Positions 5,831 to 11,887 of a stretch of DNA of 11,887 bases are shown here, piece after piece. A program made the translations under genes and the position numbers. Source of the DNA: JAHFPN01 sp036559465 (GTDB lineage Bacteria > Pseudomonadota > Alphaproteobacteria > Rhizobiales > Xanthobacteraceae); NCBI GenBank assembly GCA_036559465.1, contig DATBTC010000057.1:1-11887 (forward strand), written 5' to 3'. Every line of letters begins with the position of its first letter. The stretch's first letter is position 1. The notes below the pieces were generated by a model. The model ran no database searches. It was given only the letters and a program-made list of their open reading frames with translations, and was not told the DNA's origin.

Positions 5831-8500
5831 GTTGCTGGAGCCCGTCTTGCCGAGCGCGGCCTGCGCCGCCGCCAGCCGCGCGATGGGTACGCGAAATGGC
5901 GAGCACGACACGTAGTCGAGGCCCGCTTCCACGCAGAAGGCGACCGAGGCCGGATCGCCGCCATGCTCGCCGCAGATGCCGACCTTCAAATCCTTGCGCA
6001 CGCTCCGCCCGCGCTCGACGCCGATCTTGATCAGCTCGCCCACGCCCTCGCGGTCGATCGAAACGAACGGATCGGCCGGGAGAATTCCCTTCGCCGTATA
6101 AGCCGTGAGGAAGCTCGCCGCGTCGTCGCGCGAGATGCCGAAAACGGTTTGCGTGAGATCGTTGGTGCCGAACGAGAAGAACTCGGCGGTCTCTGCGATC
6201 TCGGCCGCGCGCAGGCAGGCGCGCGGCAACTCGATCATGGTGCCGGTCTGGTAGGCGATCTTGGTGCCGGTCTCGGCCGCGACGGCCTCCGCCATGGCGT
6301 CGATCCGCGCTTTCACCAGGTCGAACTCGGCCTTGGTCGCGATCAAGGGCACCATCACCTCGGGCACCACCGGCGTGCCCGTGCTTTTCGCCGCCGCCAC
6401 TGCGGCCTCGAAAATGGCGCGCGCCTGCATTTCGGCGATCTCCGGGAAAGCGATGGCGATCCGGCAGCCGCGAAAGCCGAGCATCGGGTTGAATTCCTCG
6501 AGCTCGGCCGCGCGCCGCTCGAGCTTTTTCGGATCAGCCCCCATGCTTTTCGCGACCTCGGCAATCTCAGCGGGCGTATGCGGCAGGAATTCATGCAGCG
6601 GAGGGTCCAGGAGCCGGATCGTCACCGGCAGGCCTTTCATGATCTCGAAGATGGCGACGAAATCGGCGCGCTGCATCGGGAGCAGCTTGGCCAGCGCCTT
6701 GCGGCGGCCCGCCTCGTCGTCGGCAAGGATCATCTCGCGCACGGCCAGAATGCGGTCCGCGTCGAAGAACATGTGCTCGGTGCGGCAGAGCCCGATACCC
6801 TCGGCGCCAAAATTGCGCGCAAGGCGGGCGTCGGAGGGCGTATCGGCATTGGCGCGCACGCCGAGCCGGCGCACGCCGTCGGCCCACAGCATGATGGTCG
6901 CGAACTCGCCGGTCAGCTCCGGCTGCACCATGGCGACGCGCCCCAGCAGCACCTGGCCGCTCGATCCATCGACCGTGATGATGTCGCCGGACTTCAGCAT
7001 GTGCGCGCCCGCGCTCATAGTCTTGGCCGCGTGGTCGATGCGCAGCGATCCCGCGCCGGAGATGCAGGGCTTGCCCATGCCGCGCGCCACCACGGCTGCG
7101 TGCGAGGTCATGCCGCCGCGGGTGGTGAGAATTCCTTCCGCCGCGTGCATGCCGTGGATGTCTTCGGGCGAGGTTTCGACGCGAACCAGAATGACCTTGC
7201 GCCCCGCGGCCTTCAACGTCTCTGCTTCGTCGGCGGAGAAAGTGATCTCGCCCGAAGCCGCGCCCGGAGAAGCGGGGAGACCCGTGGCGATGATCGTGCG
7301 CGGCGCGTTGGCGTCGATCGTCGGATGTAGCAGCTGGTCGAGCGCGGCGGGGTCGACGCGGGCGACCGCCTCATCGCGAGTGATCAGACCTTCGTTCGCC
7401 ATCTCGACGGCGATCCGGAGCGCCGCCTTGGCCGTACGCTTTCCGCCGCGCGTCTGCAGCATATAAAGCTTGCCGCGCTCGACGGTGAATTCCATGTCCT
7501 GCATGTCGCGATAGTGCCGCTCGAGTTTCTCGGCGGCGGCGACGAACTCGCGGAACACCGTGGGCATCGCCGCTTCCATCGACGGCTTGTCGGAATGGGC
7601 TGAGATGCGCGCCGCCTCGGTCAGGTTCTGCGGTGTACGGATGCCAGCGACCACGTCCTCGCCTTGGGCATTGATGAGGAACTCGCCATAAAGCTGCTTG
7701 ATGCCGTTCGACGGATTGCGCGTGAAGGCGACGCCGGTCGCCGAGTCCTCGCCGAGGTTCCCGAACACCATGGCCTGCACGTTCACCGCCGTGCCCCAGG
7801 ATTCCGGGATGCTGTGCAGGCGGCGATACGTCGCCGCGCGCTGGTTCATCCAGGAGCCGAACACGGCTCCGATCGCGCCCCACAATTGCTGCTTGGGATC
7901 CTGCGGGAACGGCTTGCCGGACTCTGCCGCTACGAGTTTCTTGTAGCGGTCCACGACCGCGATCCAGTTCTCGGCGGAAAGATCGGTGTCGAGCGAGTGA
8001 TCCTTCTCGTCCTTGAAACCCTCCAGAATCTCCTCGAACGCGTGATGATCGAGATCGAGCACCACGGTCGAATACATCTGGATGAACCGCCGATACGAAT
8101 CGTATGCGAAGCGCCGGTCGCCCGAGCCCGCGGCCAGCGCCTCCACCGTCTGATCGTTGAGGCCGAGATTCAGCACCGTATCCATCATGCCGGGCATCGA
8201 CGCCCGCCCGCCCGAGCGCACGGAGACGAGGAGCGGATTCTTCGCATCGCCGAACGTGCGGCCCACGGTTTTGCCGACGGCGGCGAGCGCCGCGTCTACC
8301 TCGCGCTCCAGTTCGGCCGGGTAGCCGCGCTTGTTCGCGTAATAGTGGGTGCAGACTTCGGTCGTGATGGTGAAGCCCGGCGGCACCGGCAGGCCGAGAT
8401 TGGCCATCTCGGCGAGATTGGCGCCCTTGCCGCCCAGCAGGTCGCGCATGGCAGCCGTGCCTTCGGCCTTGCCGCCGCCGAAGGTGTAGACCCATTTCAT
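5825..8500 (-). CDS. ppdK: Pyruvate, phosphate dikinase
   Basis: This cytoplasmic enzyme of 891 residues, normal for bacterial PPDK, interconverts pyruvate + ATP + Pi with PEP + AMP + PPi. The N-terminal nucleotide-binding part begins MKWVYTFGGGKAEG and includes LLGGKGANLAEMANLGLPVP (21-40), VRSGGRASMPGMMDTVLNLG (94-113) and GVAFTRNPSNG (256-266). The central phosphohistidine domain has GILTTRGGMTSHAAVVARGM with catalytic His about 467 and the neighbouring regulatory-type Thr about 465. The C-terminal TIM barrel has GLCRTEHMFF, FNPMLGFRGCR, FFSFGTNDLTQTVFG and KVGICGEHGGDP with catalytic Cys about 843. All expected active-site motifs are intact. The start at 8500 is set by the family N-terminus and an AGGAG 7 nt upstream (8508-8512); the open frame reaching back to 9193 is spurious. 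It probably serves gluconeogenesis or pyruvate/PEP balance. Regulation may involve the structured leader upstream. Confidence 0.97.
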   Translation of the reverse strand: MKWVYTFGGGKAEGTAAMRDLLGGKGANLAEMANLGLPVPPGFTITTEVCTHYYANKRGYPAELEREVDAALAAVGKTVGRTFGDAKNPLLVSVRSGGRASMPGMMDTVLNLGLNDQTVEALAAGSGDRRFAYDSYRRFIQMYSTVVLDLDHHAFEEILEGFKDEKDHSLDTDLSAENWIAVVDRYKKLVAAESGKPFPQDPKQQLWGAIGAVFGSWMNQRAATYRRLHSIPESWGTAVNVQAMVFGNLGEDSATGVAFTRNPSNGIKQLYGEFLINAQGEDVVAGIRTPQNLTEAARISAHSDKPSMEAAMPTVFREFVAAAEKLERHYRDMQDMEFTVERGKLYMLQTRGGKRTAKAALRIAVEMANEGLITRDEAVARVDPAALDQLLHPTIDANAPRTIIATGLPASPGAASGEITFSADEAETLKAAGRKVILVRVETSPEDIHGMHAAEGILTTRGGMTSHAAVVARGMGKPCISGAGSLRIDHAAKTMSAGAHMLKSGDIITVDGSSGQVLLGRVAMVQPELTGEFATIMLWADGVRRLGVRANADTPSDARLARNFGAEGIGLCRTEHMFFDADRILAVREMILADDEAGRRKALAKLLPMQRADFVAIFEIMKGLPVTIRLLDPPLHEFLPHTPAEIAEVAKSMGADPKKLERRAAELEEFNPMLGFRGCRIAIAFPEIAEMQARAIFEAAVAAAKSTGTPVVPEVMVPLIATKAEFDLVKARIDAMAEAVAAETGTKIAYQTGTMIELPRACLRAAEIAETAEFFSFGTNDLTQTVFGISRDDAASFLTAYTAKGILPADPFVSIDREGVGELIKIGVERGRSVRKDLKVGICGEHGGDPASVAFCVEAGLDYVSCSPFRVPIARLAAAQAALGKTGSSNA

Positions 8501-8563
8501 GCCCGGGCTCCTGTGCATGCCGGCCCCGCTCGGGCGCGATTGCATGGGCTGCTTAGCCGCTGC

Positions 8564-8606
8564 GCTTCGGCGCTGCAACGGCGCGTACCGCGTTGCACAC
8601 CGAAGC
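8564..8606. repeat. Long imperfect dyad in the ppdK leader
   Basis: Outer arms GCTTCGG (8564-8570) and CCGAAGC (8600-8606) and inner arms TGCAACG (8574-8580) and CGTTGCA (8591-8597) are each perfect 7-bp inverted repeats around a common centre. A 3/2-nt internal loop and a 10-nt terminal loop separate them. An alternative outer pairing exists: GCGCTTCG (8562-8569) with CGAAGCGC (8612-8619). The dyad lies 64-106 bp upstream of ppdK and about 77 bp upstream of the divergent 56-aa gene. It could be an operator, or a stem-loop in a leader RNA. The structure is directly visible; function is inferred. Confidence 0.5.
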
Positions 8607-8641
8607 CATGGCGAAGCGCCTCGACTCGGACCATGCTTAAT

Positions 8642-8663
8642 GCGCCTCCCGCGGAGGAGGCGC
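8642..8663 (+). repeat. Hairpin just upstream of the first 56-aa gene's RBS
   Basis: GCGCCTCC (8642-8649) pairs perfectly with GGAGGCGC (8656-8663) across a 6-nt loop. It ends 7 nt before the GGGGGA ribosome binding site (8671-8676). No U-tract follows on either strand, so it is not an intrinsic terminator. In the 5' leader it could affect mRNA stability or translation of the small gene. Confidence 0.45.
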
Positions 8664-8682
8664 CTCGCAAGGGGGATAGTCC

Positions 8683-8853
8683 ATGAACCTGAGTGCACCG
8701 ACGCAAGTCGTGTTCTGGATTTCGTTGATTCTGGTGATCTGTGCCCTGATCGGATTTTTCTGGGTCGTGCCGTACGTGACCGCCTACGCCTTCTGGCTCG
8801 CCATCGCGAGCTGGGTCGTGCTCGCGGTCGGCTGCATGATGAAGGGCGCCTGA
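8683..8853 (+). CDS. 56-residue two-helix membrane protein, paralogue 1
   Basis: The frame reads MNLSAPTQVVFWISLILVIC through to a C-terminal GCMMKGA. It has two hydrophobic helices (about 8-30 and 34-50) joined by a Pro-containing turn, no signal peptidase site and a single C-terminal Lys, so it should be a small inner-membrane protein. It is 38/56 identical to the 56-residue product encoded at 9005-9175, with the ends SAPTQVVF and GCMMKG almost unchanged. That conservation is the main evidence that so short a frame is a gene. GGGGGA (8671-8676) is a properly placed RBS and a hairpin follows the stop. I do not recognise a named family and assign no function. It is divergent from ppdK. Confidence 0.8.
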   Translation: MNLSAPTQVVFWISLILVICALIGFFWVVPYVTAYAFWLAIASWVVLAVGCMMKGA

Positions 8854-8869
8854 CTTCTATAAATCGTGA

Positions 8870-8894
8870 CGCGGGCGGCGGCGTGCTGCCCGCG
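8870..8894 (+). terminator. Probable weak terminator after the first 56-aa gene
   Basis: CGCGGGCGGC (8870-8879) can pair with GCTGCCCGCG (8885-8894) with one G-U wobble and a 5-nt loop. It is followed by GCGCTTTCC, a poor U-tract. It begins 17 nt after the stop. It is less convincing than the hairpin after the second paralogue, so some read-through to that gene is likely. Confidence 0.5.
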
Positions 8895-9004
8895 GCGCTT
8901 TCCACAACCTCCGATGTGTCCCGCTTGCTCGATGGTACGCGAGGGCGAATCCATGGATGATCCCCACTCCTCCCGGCTGGGGGGGGAACTACAGGGGGAA
9001 AATC

Positions 9005-9175
9005 ATGAAACTCAGCGCACCGACGCAGGTCGTCTTCATCATCTCTCTGATCCTGGCCCTGCTGGCCCTGATCGGCCACTACGTCAACATCCCGATCGTG
9101 ACGCAATATCAGTTCTGGTTCGCCATTGCGGGCTATGTCGTGCTCGCTGCCGGATGCATGATGAAGGGAGTCTGA
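9005..9175 (+). CDS. 56-residue two-helix membrane protein, paralogue 2
   Basis: This is the second copy of the small protein, reading MKLSAPTQVVFIISLILALL and ending GCMMKGV. It is the same length as paralogue 1 with 38/56 identical residues and no gap. Differences cluster at the helix 1 end and the turn (HYVNIPIVTQYQ against FFWVVPYVTAYA). It has two membrane helices with a short turn. The frame opens further upstream at an ATG at 8957, but the start at 9005 is chosen because it aligns with paralogue 1 and has AGGGGGA (8993-8999) 5 nt before it. The 151-nt gap after paralogue 1 holds that gene's hairpin and a run of eight G (8979-8986) in the probable leader. A strong terminator follows. 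Function unknown. Confidence 0.8.
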   Translation: MKLSAPTQVVFIISLILALLALIGHYVNIPIVTQYQFWFAIAGYVVLAAGCMMKGV

Positions 9176-9191
9176 AGACTTCGAATCGTGC

Positions 9192-9219
9192 AAACGGGCG
9201 CACGCGCGTGCGCCCGTTT
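9192..9219 (+). terminator. Strong intrinsic terminator after the second 56-aa gene
   Basis: A perfect 12-bp inverted repeat, AAACGGGCGCAC with GTGCGCCCGTTT, closes a GCGC tetraloop. The stem ends in TTT and continues CGCTTTTC. It starts 16 nt after the stop codon. It also protects the convergent DUF3096 gene from read-through. Confidence 0.85.
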
Positions 9220-9242
9220 CGCTTTTCGGCGGGCGGCGTCGA

Positions 9243-9383
9243 TCAGCGGCCGAGCAATCCGGATAGGCCGATGACGATGAGATACGCCGCGACGATGAAG
9301 TTCAGCAGACGCGGAATGATCAGGATGAGAATGCCGGCGATCAATGCCACGATCGGCTGCAAAGTTATGAGACTGAAGGTCAT
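9243..9383 (-). CDS. DUF3096-like 46-residue membrane protein
   Basis: The product starts MTFSLITLQPIVALIAGILI and continues through IPRLLNFIVAAYLIVIG to a C-terminal GLLGR. The LQPIVALIAGILILIIPRLL core and roughly 45-residue length match what is known of DUF3096 (PF11295), a family of unknown function in proteobacteria. Two hydrophobic helices (about 8-24 and 28-44) flank a Pro-Arg turn, so an inner-membrane location is likely. GGAGGAG (9390-9396) 6 nt upstream is a strong RBS and fixes this start; the frame could open at 9461 but those extra residues are not family-like. It lies 105 nt downstream of glyS on the same strand with no clear terminator between, so it may be co-transcribed. It is convergent with the second 56-aa gene. 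Confidence 0.83.
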   Translation of the reverse strand: MTFSLITLQPIVALIAGILILIIPRLLNFIVAAYLIVIGLSGLLGR

Positions 9384-9488
9384 GGTTTGCTCCTCCTCGC
9401 TCCGGTTCGGCCCGGTGGGCGAATCGAAAGCGCCTGGAAGCATAGCCGAAACAAGGCCCACGATATTGCGGCAGCGCGAAGGGCGGGC

Positions 9489-11774
9489 TCATCCCTCGAT
9501 ACGCGAGAAATCGGCAACCGTGCGGGTCGCGGCGCGAATGCGGTCGAGCAGCTTCAGGCGGTTCTCGCGCAGCGACTTGTCTTCGGCGTTCACTGTGACC
9601 TTCTCGAAGAACGCGTCGACCGGCGCGCGCAGCTTGGCGATGGCGGTCATGGCTGCGGCGAAATCCTCGCGTTTGATCGCGGCTTCCACGTCCTGCTCGA
9701 CCTTGGAAATGGCGGCGGCGAGGGCCTTTTCTTCGGGCGCTTGCAGAAGCTTGGGGTCGGGTTCGCCCGCATAGCCGCGCTTGTCCTTTTTCTCCTCGTC
9801 GCGAAGGATATTCGCCGCGCGGCGATACCCGACCAGCAGATTCTTGCCGTCGTCGGTGTCGAGGAATTTTCCGAGCGCCTCGACCCGGCGGACGATGAGG
9901 AGAAGATCGTCCTGCCCCGGCAGCGCGAACACCGCGTCCACGAGATCGTGGCGGGCGCCGCTCTCGCGCAGATGGACCTTGAGGCGGTCAGCGAAGAAAG
10001 AGAGCAAGCCCACGATCGTTTCATGATGCACGACTGCATGCTCGGACTCGCCGGCCTTCCGCCACTCGGCTGAAACGCTTCGCGCGAGGCGGTCGCGCTC
10101 GCTCTCGGGAGCGCCTTTGCTCACCAGTTCGTCAAGCGCGGCCTCGATTTGCGCGCGCTTGCCCTCGCCATGCAAGGCGGTGATGAGGCTGCCGGCGTGA
10201 TGCAGAGTGCGGCTAAGCGGGAGTCGTAGATTATTGTCGAGTACCAGACGGATGACGCCGAGCGCCGCGCGCCGCAGAGCATAGGGATCTTTCGACCCGG
10301 TCGGCTTCTCGTCGATGGCCCAGAAACCAACGAGAGTGTCGATCTTGTCCGCGAGCGCGACCGCGATCGAAATCGGTGCGGCCGGCACGCGGTCGTTCGG
10401 CCCCTGCGGCTTGTAGTGCTCCTCGATCGCGGCGGCGACTTCGGGATCGATGCCTTCGGCGAACGCGTAATATTTCCCCATGACGCCTTGCAGCTCGGGA
10501 AATTCGCCCACCATTTCGGTGACGAGATCGGCCTTGGTCCGCAAGGCCGCGTGCTCGGTCTTGCGCAGATCGGCTTTCACGGCTGGAGCGATCTCGCGCG
10601 CGAGCCACAGCATTCGCGCGACCCGCTCGGCCTGCGTGCCGAGTTTTTCGTGAAAGACGATTCCCTTCAGCTTCGGCAGCCGCTCTTCGAGCGTCTGCTT
10701 GCGGTCCTGCTCCCAGAAGAATTTCGCATCCGCCAGCCGCGCGCGGATCACGCGCGCATTGCCGGCCTTGATCGCCTCGCCGCCGTCGCTGGCTTCCTGG
10801 TTCGCGACCGTGATGAATTTGTTGGCGAGCTTGCCGGTCTTCGGATCGCGCAGCACGAAGCACTTCTGGTTGTTGCGGATCGTGGCGCGGATCACTTCCG
10901 GCGGAATGCCGAGAAACGCCGTGTCGAAACTTGCGATCAGCACTACCGGCCATTCGACGAGGCCAGCGACCTCTTCCAAGAGTCCTTCGTCCTCGACCAG
11001 CTCCAGCCCCTGCGCGAGCGCAAGATCCTTGGCGTCGGCGAGAATGTCGGCCTTGCGCCGGTCCGGGTCGGGGATGACCTTGGCTGCGTGCAGCTTGGCC
11101 AGATAATCCTCGAGCCGCTTCACCTTGATCGGGCCGGGCGCGTGCACGCGGTGGCCGTGGGTGATGTCGCCGGCTTTGATGCCGTCGATCTCGAATTTCA
11201 CGATCTCCGGCTCCTCGGTCTCCGGCCCGAAGGTGCACAGGATCGAATGCAGCGGCCGCACCCAACTAAGCCAAGGTTTTTCGAGAACGTAGTTGCCATC
11301 GCCGGCAACAACATAATCTTCGCCAGCCTTTGCGAAGACGGGTTCGCCCCACCTCATCGATTTCGGCCACGGAAACTTCCAGATAACATCAGGAATGATC
11401 TCCGCGATTACCTCGGCTGCCGGCCGACCTTTCCGCTCAATCACCGCGAGATAGAAGTCGCCCTTCTTATCAGACTGCACCTTGGCTTCGCCGATCGATT
11501 TCAGCCCGGCGCTCTTGAGAAATCCTTGCACCGCCGCGTCAGGCGCGCCGACGCGCGGGCCTTTCTTCTCTTCGCGCCGATCCGGCTGCTTTGCCGGCAA
11601 CCCATGCACCGCCAGCGCAATGCGCCGCGGCGTGGCGAACGCCTTGGCGCCGTCATAGGTCAGCCCCGCGTCCACCAGCTTGTCGGTGACGAGCCTCTTC
11701 AAATTCTCCATCGCCCCGCGCTGCATGCGCGCCGGGATTTCCTCGGAGAACAGTTCGAGCAAAAGATCGGGCAT
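9489..11774 (-). CDS. glyS: Glycine--tRNA ligase beta subunit
   Basis: The 761-residue product is the beta chain of the bacterial alpha2-beta2 glycyl-tRNA synthetase, which recognises and helps charge tRNA-Gly with the alpha chain encoded directly upstream. Family motifs run throughout: LLLELFSEEIPARM (4-17), FATPRRIAL (46-54), KKGPRVGAP, PKSMRWGE (137-144), WVRPLHSILCTFGPETEEPE (171-190), LLEEVAGLVEWPVVL, NNQKCFVLRD, RLADAKFFWEQDRK, KLGTQAERV, EFPELQGVMGKYYA, ALADKIDTLVGF and KDPYALRRAALGVIRL. The C-terminal region is the tRNA-binding helical domain. The protein is about 70 residues longer than E. coli GlyS. Part of this is an insertion at about 144-168 between MRWGE and WVRPLH, rich in Gly, Val and Tyr. 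It starts one base after the glyQ stop, so the two are translationally coupled. Confidence 0.97.
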   Translation of the reverse strand: MPDLLLELFSEEIPARMQRGAMENLKRLVTDKLVDAGLTYDGAKAFATPRRIALAVHGLPAKQPDRREEKKGPRVGAPDAAVQGFLKSAGLKSIGEAKVQSDKKGDFYLAVIERKGRPAAEVIAEIIPDVIWKFPWPKSMRWGEPVFAKAGEDYVVAGDGNYVLEKPWLSWVRPLHSILCTFGPETEEPEIVKFEIDGIKAGDITHGHRVHAPGPIKVKRLEDYLAKLHAAKVIPDPDRRKADILADAKDLALAQGLELVEDEGLLEEVAGLVEWPVVLIASFDTAFLGIPPEVIRATIRNNQKCFVLRDPKTGKLANKFITVANQEASDGGEAIKAGNARVIRARLADAKFFWEQDRKQTLEERLPKLKGIVFHEKLGTQAERVARMLWLAREIAPAVKADLRKTEHAALRTKADLVTEMVGEFPELQGVMGKYYAFAEGIDPEVAAAIEEHYKPQGPNDRVPAAPISIAVALADKIDTLVGFWAIDEKPTGSKDPYALRRAALGVIRLVLDNNLRLPLSRTLHHAGSLITALHGEGKRAQIEAALDELVSKGAPESERDRLARSVSAEWRKAGESEHAVVHHETIVGLLSFFADRLKVHLRESGARHDLVDAVFALPGQDDLLLIVRRVEALGKFLDTDDGKNLLVGYRRAANILRDEEKKDKRGYAGEPDPKLLQAPEEKALAAAISKVEQDVEAAIKREDFAAAMTAIAKLRAPVDAFFEKVTVNAEDKSLRENRLKLLDRIRAATRTVADFSRIEG

Positions 11775-11775
11775 C

Positions 11776-11887
11776 TCAGGCGCCGCCGCCCTCGGTCTTC
11801 AGCCACGCCGCGCCGCAGACCTTGGCCAGTTCCCGCACGCGCAGGATAAAGCTCTGCCGTTCGGTGACGGAGATTACCCCGCGCGCG
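11776..11887 (-). CDS. glyQ: Glycine--tRNA ligase alpha subunit, C-terminal 36 residues only
   Basis: The visible codons read ARGVISVTERQSFILRVREL then AKVCGAAWLKTEGGGA and a TGA at 11776-11778. This matches the C-terminus of alphaproteobacterial GlyQ, where ARGVISVTER and the WL near the end are conserved. The rest of the gene, including its catalytic class II core, lies beyond the window. A single base separates its stop from the glyS ATG, the usual operon arrangement for the two subunits. Confidence 0.9.
   Translation of the reverse strand, partial: ARGVISVTERQSFILRVRELAKVCGAAWLKTEGGGA

Noticed and set aside
5963..7466. Long plus-strand open frames (401-455 residues) opposite ppdK
   Set aside because: The complement encodes an intact PPDK with all motifs. 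These frames have unnatural Arg/His/Ala- or Ser/Arg-rich composition and no RBS.
8501..9193. N-terminal extension of PPDK to 9193
   Set aside because: The family begins at MKWVYTFGGG, with a good RBS just upstream; the extension would run antisense through the two 56-aa genes.
9384..9488. Promoter for DUF3096 in the glyS-DUF3096 gap
   Set aside because: TTGTTT and TATGCT are present on the minus strand but only 4 nt apart, not a workable -35/-10 pair.
10416..11849. 477-residue plus-strand open frame opposite glyS
   Set aside because: It is the shadow of glyS and runs past the glyQ/glyS junction. No family features.

Overview
The window looks like chromosomal DNA of an alphaproteobacterium, most likely Hyphomicrobiales (Bradyrhizobium/Rhodoplanes/Xanthobacteraceae-like). 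The evidence is high G+C, codons strongly biased to G/C in third position, a two-subunit glycyl-tRNA synthetase, a SleB-type cell wall hydrolase with a long Pro/Ala-rich linker, a PF12860-like PAS chemoreceptor and a DUF3096 peptide. This placement is inferred from protein character; no database search was run. No phage, IS element, CRISPR array, tRNA or rRNA was seen.

Layout by coordinate: (a) 1-1134, minus: 5' part of a secreted or anchored cell wall hydrolase (SleB/Hydrolase_2), cut by the window edge. (b) 1274-4282, minus: a two-gene TAXI-TRAP transport operon, with the fused permease first, the periplasmic binding protein 12 nt behind it, and a hairpin terminator after that. (c) 4451-5812, plus: a methyl-accepting chemotaxis-like protein with one membrane anchor and a cytoplasmic PAS domain, divergent from the transporter. 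(d) 5825-8500, minus: pyruvate, phosphate dikinase (ppdK), convergent with the chemoreceptor and only 12 nt from it. (e) 8501-9383: a group of very short membrane-protein genes, namely two tandem paralogous 56-aa proteins (plus) and a 46-aa DUF3096 protein (minus), with hairpins between them. (f) 9489-11887, minus: glyS complete and the last 36 codons of glyQ, one base apart.

The housekeeping frame is glyQ-glyS (translation) and ppdK (pyruvate/PEP interconversion), with cell wall hydrolase at the other end. The TRAP transporter plus chemoreceptor pair looks like an accessory uptake/sensing module: the transporter would bring an organic anion or amino-acid-like substrate into the cell, and the receptor has no periplasmic ligand domain, so it would have to read an internal or membrane-derived signal. 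A functional link between them is inferred from divergence alone.

The least explained part is 8500-9400. It holds the recently duplicated 56-aa two-helix proteins, a 14-bp imperfect dyad in the ppdK leader, and a further hairpin just upstream of the first paralogue's ribosome binding site. I did not find a convincing wholly new multi-gene system.
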